A stretch of 8,609 bases of DNA from a bacterium (GCA_021798435.1 JAJZGN010000076.1:1-8609), one strand, 5' to 3'. Positions 1 through 6,669 are shown, numbered from the stretch's first letter. Numbers and translations are program-made. The notes: generated by a model not told the origin, from the sequence alone.

Positions 1-765
1 CTTGGCGCAGATGGCCTGCACCAGCCCTGCCAGGCAGACCACCTCCTCGACCCGGGTGGCGGCATCGCAGATCCTGAACTCCAGGGTGGGGTACAGGACA
101 TGGGGGCGGAGGTCCCACCAGATCTTTTTGCCGTTGTCGATGCAGCCGGTGCGGACCAGCAGCTCCACATAGTTCTCAAAGTCCTCCGGGGAGCTGAGCT
201 CGGGCGGGATGCCGGTCCTCGGGAAGCGCGACCAGACCACGCTCCGGTAGCTCTTGAGGCCGGTCTCCCGACCCATCCAGAAGGGGCTGGAGGTGGAGAT
301 GGCGAGGAGGTGGGGGAGGAAGTAGCGGGCCTCGTTGGCCACCTCGATCCGCAGGTCGGGGTCGGGGATCGCCACGTGGACGTGGAGGCCGAAGATCAGC
401 AGTTCGCGGATCACGTCCTGCATCTCCTCCTCCAGCACCTTGTAGCGCTCCAGGCGGGTGACCTCCTGCTCCTGCCAGCGGGAGAAGGGATGAGTGCCGG
501 CTGAGACGATCCGCAGACCGTGGGGCTCCAAGAGGTCGCTCACCGCCGAGCGCAGCCGCACCACCTGGCGGTGGACCTCCCGGATGTCGGAGCAGATGGG
601 GGTCGCCACCTCAACCACCGACTGGAGCATCTCGGCTTTGACGTCGTCTCCCAGGTGGGGCCCAGCCTGGGCCAGCAGGGTCTCGATGTGGGATCGCAGC
701 GCCCCTTCCCGATCCACGATCTGGAATTCCTCCTCCACCCCGATGGTCAGCCAGCTGGCGCTCAC
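1..765 (-). CDS. Carboxylate-amine ligase, GCS2/YbdK family (partial, C-terminus off the window)
   Basis: The reverse strand gives 255 codons with no stop up to the window edge. Family members (E. coli YbdK type, about 370 residues) join an amino acid or other carboxylate to an amine using ATP; YbdK itself has weak glutamate-cysteine ligase activity. Visible signatures are the N-terminal TIGVEEEFQIVD (residues 7-18), the glutamates near EMLQSVVEVATP (45-56), SAGTHPFS (88-95), FGLHVHVAIPDP (125-136), and the WWDLRPH and TLEFRICD segments (216-234) typical of the glutamate-cysteine ligase fold. The GTG start overlaps the TGA of the preceding gene as GTGA, and a strong GGAGGAGG (770-777) sits 4 bases upstream inside that gene's last codons. 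It is the third ligase of a three-gene unit. The family is clear; the substrates are not. Roughly the last third is missing because the window ends, not because of a mutation. Confidence 0.93.
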   Translation of the reverse strand, partial: MSASWLTIGVEEEFQIVDREGALRSHIETLLAQAGPHLGDDVKAEMLQSVVEVATPICSDIREVHRQVVRLRSAVSDLLEPHGLRIVSAGTHPFSRWQEQEVTRLERYKVLEEEMQDVIRELLIFGLHVHVAIPDPDLRIEVANEARYFLPHLLAISTSSPFWMGRETGLKSYRSVVWSRFPRTGIPPELSSPEDFENYVELLVRTGCIDNGKKIWWDLRPHVLYPTLEFRICDAATRVEEVVCLAGLVQAICAK

Positions 766-2120
766 GCGGCCTCCTCCACGATGAACGCCGGGACCACGCT
801 GCCGGCCCCCGCGGTCACGTTGAGAAGCGCCGAAGAGGAGAGGCGGGTGAGGACGCCCCCCACCCGACCGTTGAAGAGGTAGGGGTCCATGTCCCGCCCC
901 AGCTCCAGCTCCTGAACCGCCGCCCCCACCGCCGCCGGGTAGCGATCGCGTGGAACGGGAATCGCCTCCTGGACCACGTAGGACTGGCTGATCCCCACCG
1001 CCAGAGCCTGCTCCCACTCTCGGCGGGTCACGGTCCAGCCCAGGATGACTCCCTTGCCCCCGTACTCGTCATTGGGCTTGAGGACCATCTCCCGCTGGTG
1101 GGTGGCCACGTGGTCGAGCAGGTCCGGCACCCGGCGTCCGTGCCGCTCGGTGGCCCCCTCCCGGAGCTTCCGGGTCCAGGGAACGTGGCGGGCGATGGCG
1201 CGCCGCTGGCGGGGGGTGTAGAGGTGCTGCCAGCGCGGGTCCGAGAGCAGGGCGAGGCTCATCTTCTTGTGCAGGAGCTTGGCCCGGAAGGAGTTGACCA
1301 CGCACACCGCGCCCTCCAGGTAGGCGGTGCAGAGCGGCTCGGCCGCCTCTCCCTCGGCCAGCAGCTCCGCCTCCAGGACCCGGCGGTAGACCAGATTCAC
1401 CACCTCGCCGGAGGGGCCATGCAGCTTCCCCCCCGAATACGACAGCTCCCCCGGCTGGCAGATGATCGCCGGCACCCCCCGGCGGAGGAAGGCCTGGCGG
1501 AAGAGCTCGAACTCGGCCAGGGTGGGGAGTCCCGCCCAGTCCACGATCGCCACCCGGGGCGGAGCCGTCCCCCCCCAGGCCCGGTAGGCGGACAGCATCA
1601 CCTCCAGCTGGCGCTCGGCGCAGCGCAGGGGGCGGAGCCGAAACCGCTCCCGGAGGCGGATCATGGCGGGCATCTCCCAGAAGATCCGGCTCAGCTCGTC
1701 CCCGTAGGCCATTCCCGCCGGGGACTCGGCGTTGTACTCGACGTAGCGGATCTCCGGGGCGGCGAAGCTGTCCAGGCGCGAGCTGGGCGAGGAGTGCGGA
1801 TAGCCCGGCTCAGCCAGCGCCAGCCGCTCCTCCTCCGGCCGGAGGTCCAGCTCGCCCCGGATTCCCTCGTCGGCGAGCAGCGCCGCCTCCAGCCGGGAGA
1901 GGGCACCAAAGACGGCCTGGGCGGCGAGCTGGGTGGTCCGATACTCGTCCCTGGTGATCAGCTCCGGGCGCAGCGAGACGCAGAGAGGGTGGGGGCCGAA
2001 GTAAAGTCCGCGCTCGAGCTGGCCCTCTCGCAGCCGACCCAAGCTGTCCGCCAGGACCTGGGGGTCCTCCAGATGGCGGTCGTACAGCTGCCGGGCGCGC
2101 CGCGCCGGCGTGGTGCTCAA
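762..2120 (-). CDS. Circularly permuted ATP-grasp ligase, glutathionylspermidine-synthase-like
   Basis: This 452-residue protein appears to be an ATP-grasp amide ligase with permuted domain order. EYNAESP (128-134) resembles the EYNADTP motif of glutathionylspermidine synthase. VNLVYRR (241-247) and CVVNSFRAKLLHKKMSLAL (273-291) are hallmarks of this group. MVLKPNDEYGGKGVILG (345-361) supplies the ATP-binding lysine (K348) and glycine loop, and YVVQEAIPVP (381-390) the adenine-contacting strand. The C-terminal NVTAGAGSVVPAF region (434-446) is also group-typical. The TTG start at 2120 overlaps the upstream TGA as TTGA, and no ATG or GTG offers a better start. The same frame stays open to about 2804, but that stretch is an out-of-frame Arg/Gly/Pro-rich reading of the upstream gene, so the long version is wrong. 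Second gene of the ligase operon. The fold is well supported; the substrate is unknown. Confidence 0.85.
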   Translation of the reverse strand: MSTTPARRARQLYDRHLEDPQVLADSLGRLREGQLERGLYFGPHPLCVSLRPELITRDEYRTTQLAAQAVFGALSRLEAALLADEGIRGELDLRPEEERLALAEPGYPHSSPSSRLDSFAAPEIRYVEYNAESPAGMAYGDELSRIFWEMPAMIRLRERFRLRPLRCAERQLEVMLSAYRAWGGTAPPRVAIVDWAGLPTLAEFELFRQAFLRRGVPAIICQPGELSYSGGKLHGPSGEVVNLVYRRVLEAELLAEGEAAEPLCTAYLEGAVCVVNSFRAKLLHKKMSLALLSDPRWQHLYTPRQRRAIARHVPWTRKLREGATERHGRRVPDLLDHVATHQREMVLKPNDEYGGKGVILGWTVTRREWEQALAVGISQSYVVQEAIPVPRDRYPAAVGAAVQELELGRDMDPYLFNGRVGGVLTRLSSSALLNVTAGAGSVVPAFIVEEAA

Positions 2121-3055
2121 ACGAAGCGCCACCAGCGGTGGGCCCCGCGCCAGGGCGGGTCCAGCTCCCCGGTCGCGTATCCGATCACCAGTTGGGTCAT
2201 CTTGGAGAGGACCCAGTTGAACCCAACCTCCTTGATGGAGAAGCGGTCGAAATCGGGAGCGGGATTCAGGAAGTCGATGGCATACAGCACCCCGTCCCGG
2301 ACCGCGAACTCCACGGTGTCCACGTCGTAACCCAGGGCGTCGGTAAGGGTGCGCGCCTGCTCCGCGGCCAGCTCCGAGAGGGCGTGGGGTGGGGGGGAGT
2401 CGGTGACGTAGCGTTCCAGGAAGGGCCGGTGGGGGTCGTAGCGGAACACCAGGACCTCCCCCCCGATGACTATGCAGCGGAGGTAGTCCTGCCACTCGAT
2501 GCGCTCCTGCAGGATCATGGTCTTGGTCCCGGTCCGGTCGTAGGCCGAGATCAGCTCCCCGGGGGTGTCGATCATGTAGACGTCCCGCCAGCCCCCTCCG
2601 GTGTTGGGCTTGAGGACCGCGGGCAACCCGGTGTACGAGAGGATCGCCTCCCAGTCCAGGGGATACTCCAGGTTGCGCAGGGAGCGCTCGGGCTCGATGT
2701 AGGGGATGTACTCCTTGTTGGGCAGGATCACCGTCCGGGGGACCGCGACTCCCAGACGGCGCGCCAGGGTGCACTCGAAGAACTTCTCGTCCGCCTCCCA
2801 CCAAAAGGGGTCGTTGATCACCGCCGTCCCCTGAAGCGCCGCGCTCTTGAGGTAGGCGCGGTAGAAGGGCACCTCATGGGAGATGCGGTCGACGATCACC
2901 TGGTAGCGCTGCCGGTCCTCCAGCTCGCGAGCGCCACCCAGTCGGCACATCTCGGCCACGACCCCGTGGGCCCGGCCCCGCTCGTTGACCAGAGAGATGA
3001 AGGGCTCGGGAAAGGTGTTCTCGACCCCCACCAAGAGCCCGACCCTGGCCTCCAT
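2117..3055 (-). CDS. ATP-grasp ligase, RimK/D-Ala-D-Ala-ligase-like
   Basis: The 312-residue protein has the usual ATP-grasp order. A Rossmann-like pre-ATP-grasp domain comes first (VGLLVGVENTFPEPF, residues 5-19), with YQVIVDRISHEVPFYRAYLK (51-70) and the INDPFWWEADEK segment (80-91). The ATP-binding strand and glycine loop follow (PAVLKPNTGGGWRDV, 145-159, with K149), then the LQERIEW strand (182-188), and the metal-binding end DFLNPAPDFD (261-270). Such proteins activate a carboxylate as an acyl phosphate and pass it to an amine or amino acid. The ATG start has GGGGGAG (3061-3067) five bases upstream and a promoter above it. It is first of three consecutive ligase genes and overlaps the next by four bases. 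The two adjacent ATP-grasp genes are very different in sequence, so they are not a recent tandem duplication. Substrate unidentified. Confidence 0.9.
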   Translation of the reverse strand: MEARVGLLVGVENTFPEPFISLVNERGRAHGVVAEMCRLGGARELEDRQRYQVIVDRISHEVPFYRAYLKSAALQGTAVINDPFWWEADEKFFECTLARRLGVAVPRTVILPNKEYIPYIEPERSLRNLEYPLDWEAILSYTGLPAVLKPNTGGGWRDVYMIDTPGELISAYDRTGTKTMILQERIEWQDYLRCIVIGGEVLVFRYDPHRPFLERYVTDSPPPHALSELAAEQARTLTDALGYDVDTVEFAVRDGVLYAIDFLNPAPDFDRFSIKEVGFNWVLSKMTQLVIGYATGELDPPWRGAHRWWRFV

Positions 3056-3060
3056 CCCTG

Positions 3061-3067
3061 CTCCCCC
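3061..3067 (-). promoter_or_regulatory. Ribosome binding site of the first ligase gene
   Basis: Read on the minus strand this is GGGGGAG followed by CAGGG and the ATG at 3055. The five-base spacing supports that ATG as the true start of the ATP-grasp gene. Confidence 0.65.
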
Positions 3068-3105
3068 GTGAACGGCTCGGGGCGCCCGCTGGCACCGTCA
3101 GCGCC

Positions 3106-3134
3106 ACCATAGGGGAGGGGACGCCGTCTGGCAA
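3106..3134 (-). promoter_or_regulatory. Predicted promoter of the leftward ligase operon
   Basis: On the minus strand a TTGCCA -35 (3129-3134) and a TATGGT -10 (3106-3111) are separated by exactly 17 bases. A start point near 3099 would give a leader of about 45 bases before the ATG at 3055. The -10 is a four-of-six match, so this is a reasoned prediction from sequence, not proof. Confidence 0.5.
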
Positions 3135-3169
3135 TAGGCGGGGCGGGCGAGGTTGCCCGGGCCTCCCGC

Positions 3170-3199
3170 TTGCACCCCGGCCCAGGGTGGGTCTATGGT
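3170..3199 (+). promoter_or_regulatory. Predicted promoter of the ABC importer operon
   Basis: TTGCAC (3170-3175) and TATGGT (3194-3199) are separated by 18 bases. The -10 hexamer is identical to that of the opposite promoter. The start point would fall near 3206, inside the dyad at 3204-3217, leaving a leader of about 195 bases before the ATG at 3402. Prediction only. Confidence 0.45.
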
Positions 3200-3203
3200 A
3201 TTG

Positions 3204-3217
3204 CCTACTCAAGTAGG
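3204..3217. promoter_or_regulatory. Operator-like dyad CCTACT-CA-AGTAGG
   Basis: This is a perfect 6-bp inverted repeat with a 2-base centre, AT-richer than its surroundings. It sits just after the predicted -10 of the importer promoter, across the expected start point. That placement suits a repressor operator. It could also form a small hairpin at the 5' end of the mRNA. No regulator gene is in the window, so its partner is unknown. Confidence 0.4.
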
Positions 3218-3355
3218 GTGGAGTGCCACACCGGTGCCCATTTCCGTTCGGATGCCAGCGAGCCCACGGCCGTGAGGCGGGGCGTTCGGCACCGACGGAA
3301 GGGTCCGGGCGGCGCCATCCGGGAGCGGCGGGGCTGTCTCCCTGGCGGAGGACTG

Positions 3356-3375
3356 GGGCACCCCATCGGGTGTCC
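3356..3375 (+). other. Leader hairpin upstream of the binding-protein start
   Basis: GGGCACCC (3356-3363) pairs with GGGTGTCC (3368-3375) around a CATC loop, an eight-pair stem with one G-U pair. It lies 14 bases before the GGAGGG ribosome binding site at 3390-3395. It may affect translation or stability of the importer mRNA. No run of T follows, so it is not a standard terminator. Confidence 0.4.
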
Positions 3376-3401
3376 GGGCGCAGCGACATGGAGGGACGGA
3401 G

Positions 3402-4688
3402 ATGCGTAAAGCCCTGGTGTTACCCCTGGTGGGGGTGATGGCGGTGGTTGCCGGTTGCGGCTCCAGCGCCCCCTCCGGCAAGGCGATCAAGCCTGGACCG
3501 ATCAACATCGGGGTGATAGCCCCGTTCAGTGGACCCGCGGCTGAGTTCGGCACCCTGATCTCAGCGCCCTGCTACGCGGCCAGCGACCTCATCAACCAGG
3601 CCGGTGGGGTGCTGGGCCACAACATGCAGTGCACCCCGGTGGATGACACCGGTGACCCGGCCGACGCGGTGCCCAACGTGACCAGGGCCATCGCCACCAT
3701 CTCCAACTTCGACCTGGCGGTGGGGCTGGAGACCAACACCGCCGCCACCACCGTGCCCCTGGTCAACCGCGCCCAGATCAACATGGTGACCACCAACGGG
3801 CTCACCAACTACGACACCACCACCGACAAGTACTTCTGGCGGCTGACCCCGGCGGACGATGCCAACGGAGCCGCCATGGTGCAGTACGCCTACAACAAGG
3901 GGTACAAGCGGATCGCCGTGGTGTTCGAGAACAACTCCACCGACACCGGCAACACCCCGGGGATCGAGAAGGCGGCGGCCAAGCTGGGGGTCAAGTTGGT
4001 GACCAACACCACAATCCCCGCCGACGCCAGCTCCTACTCCAGCGTCGCATCCAGCGTGATCAGCCTGCACCCCCAGGCGATCATCTTCGACGCCGACCCC
4101 CAGTCGACCGCGACCTTCCTCTCCAACTACTCTCAGCTCACCGGGGGCAAGCTGCTCCCGATGATCACCGCCACCGACTCCCTGACCCCGGACTGGTACA
4201 ACTCCGTCTCCGCGGCCGTGGGCACGGGCTTCATCTTCAACAAGGTGGACCTGGTCGGCTCTTACTTCAGCACCAGCACCCAGGCCTTCTACACCTACCG
4301 CAATGCCCTGCTGGCCAACCCCAAGACCCACGCCCTGGCCGACACCCTGGCCACGGTCGGGCCGCCGGCCTCGATCTACGACGGGATCAACATCATGGCC
4401 CTGGCCATGCTGATGGCCAAGAGCGCCGACCCCTCGGTCTACAACGCCTACGTCAACGACGTGGTCACCCCCAAGGCGGGAGCCGTGGTGGTGGACAACT
4501 TCGCGGCCGGCAAGAAGGCCCTCAGTGAGGGAAAGAAGATCCAGTACGTCGGAGTCCTCGGGGCGGTCACCTTCAACCGGTACCACAACTTCGCCGGCGC
4601 CTTCGCGGCCGCCCGGTTCACCGGTTCGACCACCTCGGTCAACGCCGCGATCATGCCCGGGTCGGAGATCTCTAAGCTGCTCGGCTAG
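3402..4688 (+). CDS. Branched-chain-type ABC importer, substrate-binding lipoprotein
   Basis: The 428-residue protein begins with a lipoprotein signal peptide: a positive start (MRK), a hydrophobic core, and the lipobox V16-A17-G18-C19, so the mature protein would be lipid-anchored outside the membrane. The body is a type I periplasmic-binding fold of the LivJ/Peripla_BP_6 family. INIGVIAPFSGPAAEFG (35-51) is the first strand and ligand loop, LINQAGGVLG (63-72) follows, and YDGINIMALAMLMA (326-339) and GAVTFNRYHNF (387-397) are typical late motifs. C57 and C77 could form a disulfide like that in LivJ. GGAGGG (3390-3395) lies 6 bases before the ATG. It heads the importer operon, after a long leader and before a strong hairpin. 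The family binds amino acids, amides, urea or aromatic acids, and sequence alone does not decide which. Confidence 0.93.
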   Translation: MRKALVLPLVGVMAVVAGCGSSAPSGKAIKPGPINIGVIAPFSGPAAEFGTLISAPCYAASDLINQAGGVLGHNMQCTPVDDTGDPADAVPNVTRAIATISNFDLAVGLETNTAATTVPLVNRAQINMVTTNGLTNYDTTTDKYFWRLTPADDANGAAMVQYAYNKGYKRIAVVFENNSTDTGNTPGIEKAAAKLGVKLVTNTTIPADASSYSSVASSVISLHPQAIIFDADPQSTATFLSNYSQLTGGKLLPMITATDSLTPDWYNSVSAAVGTGFIFNKVDLVGSYFSTSTQAFYTYRNALLANPKTHALADTLATVGPPASIYDGINIMALAMLMAKSADPSVYNAYVNDVVTPKAGAVVVDNFAAGKKALSEGKKIQYVGVLGAVTFNRYHNFAGAFAAARFTGSTTSVNAAIMPGSEISKLLG

Positions 4689-4700
4689 TTCCTGACCCTC

Positions 4701-4729
4701 GCCGGGGGCGGGCCAGGCCCGCCCCCGGC
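4701..4729 (+). terminator. Strong intercistronic hairpin between binding-protein and permease genes
   Basis: The 14 bases at 4701-4714 (GCCGGGGGCGGGCC) and 4716-4729 are perfect inverted repeats around a single A. As RNA they would form a stem of 12 to 13 nearly all G-C pairs with a 3-5 base loop. It starts 12 bases after the binding-protein stop. No T run follows, so it more likely acts as a partial terminator or a block to 3' decay, leaving more binding-protein mRNA than permease mRNA. This is a common arrangement in ABC importer operons. The structure is seen; the role is inferred. Confidence 0.75.
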
Positions 4730-4749
4730 TCATCTTCAAGGAGGCCTCG

Positions 4750-5637
4750 GTGCATCTGCTGGTCCAGTCCATCGGGTTCGGAGTCGCCGCCGGGGCGGTG
4801 CTGGCGCTGGGTGCGGTGGGCTTCACCCTCCAGTTCGGAATCAGCAACGTCCTCAACATCAGCTACGGGGCTCTGATGAGCGTGGGCGCCTTCCTCGGGC
4901 TCTTCATGCTGGGGCTGGGCTGGAACATCTGGCTGGTCATGGTGATCGCCGGCCTGGCGGTTGGGGCCTGCTCGGTCGTTCTCAACCGGGGGCTTATCAC
5001 CCCGCTCGTCCGCAAGGGACTGGCCCCCTTCGGACTGGTGATCGTCACCGTCTCCGCCGGGATCGTGCTGGAGTACGTGATCGTGGCCGTGGCCGGCCCC
5101 GCCACCCAGACCTACGGCAACCGCAGCGGCGCCACCCTGAATTTCCTGGGGTGGACCCTGACGACGGCCCAGGTGGTCATCTTCGCCATCGCGGTGGTCC
5201 TCATGCTGGGCCTCCACCTGCTCCTGACCCAAACCCAGCTGGGAAGGGCGATGCGGGCCACCTCGGCCAATCGAACCCTGGCCCGCAGCTGCGGCATCGC
5301 CACCTCCCGGATCAGCGACATCGCCTGGTTCATGTCGGGGACCTTCTGCGGGATGGCCGGCATCGCCCTCGCCATCACCATCGAGTCCTTCGACTTCACC
5401 CTGGGATCGATCTTTCTCATCCCCATGATCGCCGCGGCGGTTTTGGGCGGGGTCGGTCAGCCATATGGGGCGATGATCGGTGGGTTGGTCGTGGGAGTCG
5501 CGAGCTCGGTCTCCTCCGCCTACTGGGACCCCGCCTACCAGAGCGTGGTCGCCTTCGGGATCATCATCGTGATGCTGCTGGTCAGGCCCCGGGGGCTGTT
5601 CGGCAGCACCACCGCCACCCGCAAGCTCTTGGCATGA
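4750..5637 (+). CDS. livH: Branched-chain-type ABC importer permease, LivH-like
   Basis: This is a 295-residue integral membrane protein of the HAAT permease family, and one half of the transmembrane channel. It is mostly hydrophobic, with about eight likely membrane segments (for example residues 8-28, 38-56, 60-78, 96-115, 139-159, 192-211, 221-253, 265-277). AVGFTLQFGISNVLNISYGALM (22-43) is the typical first part. GRAMRATSANRTLARSCGI (165-183) is the cytoplasmic loop that contacts the ATPases, and LVRPRGLFG (277-285) is the usual C-terminal motif. The GTG start has AAGGAGG (4738-4744) five bases upstream, an excellent match. It follows the binding-protein gene after a 61-base gap holding the strong hairpin. 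The symbol is by family; the substrate may not be a branched-chain amino acid. Confidence 0.92.
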   Translation: MHLLVQSIGFGVAAGAVLALGAVGFTLQFGISNVLNISYGALMSVGAFLGLFMLGLGWNIWLVMVIAGLAVGACSVVLNRGLITPLVRKGLAPFGLVIVTVSAGIVLEYVIVAVAGPATQTYGNRSGATLNFLGWTLTTAQVVIFAIAVVLMLGLHLLLTQTQLGRAMRATSANRTLARSCGIATSRISDIAWFMSGTFCGMAGIALAITIESFDFTLGSIFLIPMIAAAVLGGVGQPYGAMIGGLVVGVASSVSSAYWDPAYQSVVAFGIIIVMLLVRPRGLFGSTTATRKLLA

Positions 5638-5660
5638 GAGGGGTGGCGGCCAGCAGGACG

Positions 5661-5666
5661 AGGAGG
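5661..5666 (+). promoter_or_regulatory. Ribosome binding site that places the LivM-like start at an ATC codon
   Basis: AGGAGG lies 7 bases before ATC at 5674-5676, standard spacing for initiation. No ATG, GTG or TTG in the LivM frame lies between the LivH stop and 5773. This site is the main evidence for a non-standard start, or for a G-to-C change or sequencing error at 5676. Confidence 0.6.
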
Positions 5667-5673
5667 GCGCACC

Positions 5674-6669
5674 ATCACCGGGCTTGAGTTCTACGCCGTC
5701 GTCCTCCTGGTCTATCTGGGCACGGACCTCCTGGCCGCCTGGGGGCTGAACCTGGAATTCGGGGTCTCGGGGGTGGCCAACCTCGCCTACATCGTGGTGA
5801 TCGCCGCCGGCGCCTACACCTACGGGATCCTCACCCTGGGGCCGGACACCGGCAATGGAGGCTTCCAGCAGTACGTCCTGGGCTACCGGCTGCCCTTCTT
5901 TGTGGCGGTGATCGCCGCCGCCGCGGTGGGCGCGGGGGTGGGGGTGCTGATCGGAGTGACCGGGCTCAAGCGGATCCGCCAGGACTACCAGGCGATGGTC
6001 ATGCTGGTGATCTCGATCATGGCCGCCACCGTCATCGGGGCCGCGCCCAGCTTCCTGGGGGGCGAGCCCGGACTGAGCCTGATCCCCAACCCCTTCTCCA
6101 ACCTCAGCCCGACCACCGGCGCCTGGGCCTACGTGGCCATGGTCGCCTTTGCTTGCGCCGTGGGCTACCTGGTGATGCGGCGTTTCACCAGCGGCCCCAT
6201 GGGGAGGGCGCTGCGGGCGATGCGGGACGACGAGCACGCCGCCGCCGCCATGGGCTTCAGCGTCATCAAGATGCGGCTCCTCACCCAGGCGGTGGGCGGG
6301 GCCTTCGGGGGGGTGAGCGGCGCCCTGCTGGTGGCCTTCATCGGGGGCTGGTCACCCGGGGCATGGGCCTACGTGGAAACCCTGGCCCTGCTGACCGCGG
6401 TGATCGTCGGAGGGATGGGCAACGACTTCGGAGTGAGCCTGGGGACCTTCGTCATCGCCGTCCTGCTCCTCCAGGGGGTTCAGTTCCTGCCCCAGATCCG
6501 CTCCCACACCGGCCTCACCGAGGCCATCGGCTGGATGACCCTCGGGATAATGACCATCGCCTTCCTGTGGCTCCGACCACAGGGAGTCTTTCGAGAACGG
6601 CGGCCCCGATATGGGCAACCCGCGGTGGGCAGTGCCGGCGGCGGTGAGGTGGCGGAGGGCCGTAGTTGA
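5674..6669 (+). CDS. livM: Branched-chain-type ABC importer permease, LivM-like (apparent ATC start)
   Basis: Read from ATC this is a 331-residue membrane permease, the partner of LivH. TGLEFYAVVLLVYLG (2-16) and WGLNLEFGVSGVANLAYIV (23-41) form the usual N-terminal segments. GRALRAMRDDEHAAAAMGF (177-195) is the cytoplasmic loop that docks on the ATPases, VIVGGMGN (243-250) is conserved, and WLRPQGVF (299-306) closes the membrane domain before a hydrophilic tail. The first ordinary start, GTG at 5773, would drop 33 residues including the first membrane segment and has no good ribosome binding site. AGGAGG at 5661-5666 points to ATC at 5674. The gene shares the LivH reading frame, separated only by its TGA and 36 bases. 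The permease call is secure; the exact start is not. Confidence 0.88.
   Translation: MTGLEFYAVVLLVYLGTDLLAAWGLNLEFGVSGVANLAYIVVIAAGAYTYGILTLGPDTGNGGFQQYVLGYRLPFFVAVIAAAAVGAGVGVLIGVTGLKRIRQDYQAMVMLVISIMAATVIGAAPSFLGGEPGLSLIPNPFSNLSPTTGAWAYVAMVAFACAVGYLVMRRFTSGPMGRALRAMRDDEHAAAAMGFSVIKMRLLTQAVGGAFGGVSGALLVAFIGGWSPGAWAYVETLALLTAVIVGGMGNDFGVSLGTFVIAVLLLQGVQFLPQIRSHTGLTEAIGWMTLGIMTIAFLWLRPQGVFRERRPRYGQPAVGSAGGGEVAEGRS

Larger units (their letters stand above)
3056..3401. other. Divergent intergenic region between the ligase operon and the ABC importer operon
   Basis: These 346 bases have no convincing protein gene on either strand. They hold two back-to-back promoter candidates (3106-3134 leftward, 3170-3199 rightward) whose -35 boxes are 35 bases apart, a dyad at 3204-3217, and a long leader for the rightward operon with a hairpin at 3356-3375. 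A seven-codon reading frame at 3252-3275 (ATG to TGA) lies in the leader but has no clear ribosome binding site. No known riboswitch class was recognised by eye. Confidence 0.7.

Noticed and set aside
2117..2120. A frameshift joining the two ATP-grasp genes into one broken gene.
   Set aside because: Each gene has its own complete ATP-grasp motif set and ends or starts cleanly at a 4-base overlap, the same arrangement as other junctions in the window.
762..2804. A 680-codon open frame on the minus strand that would fuse the permuted ATP-grasp protein to a long N-terminal part.
   Set aside because: Above position 2120 the frame reads as Arg/Gly/Pro/His-rich low-complexity sequence and lies over the well-supported first ATP-grasp gene in another frame. 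The real protein starts at the TTGA overlap.
1098..3112. Two long plus-strand open frames (1098-2330 and 2138-3112) opposite the ligase genes.
   Set aside because: Both are low-complexity antisense readings of clear ATP-grasp genes and lack motifs or credible ribosome binding sites.
3252..3275. A seven-codon ATG-to-TGA frame in the importer leader as a possible leader peptide.
   Set aside because: No Shine-Dalgarno sequence, no run of a single regulatory codon, and no clear paired terminator and anti-terminator; kept only as a note.
4701..4729. Hairpin as a full intrinsic terminator ending the operon.
   Set aside because: No T run follows and the permease gene starts 20 bases later with its own strong ribosome binding site but no obvious new promoter, so partial termination or mRNA protection fits better.
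3561..4859. A 432-codon minus-strand open frame opposite the binding-protein gene.
   Set aside because: Gly/Val/His-rich antisense shadow with no domain signature; it crosses the strong hairpin and the permease start.
4672..6237. A 521-codon minus-strand open frame opposite the permease genes.
   Set aside because: It is rich in Gly, His, Asp and Gln in repetitive runs, has no recognisable motif, and mirrors the codon pattern of real permeases on the other strand. Long antisense frames are expected in GC-rich DNA.
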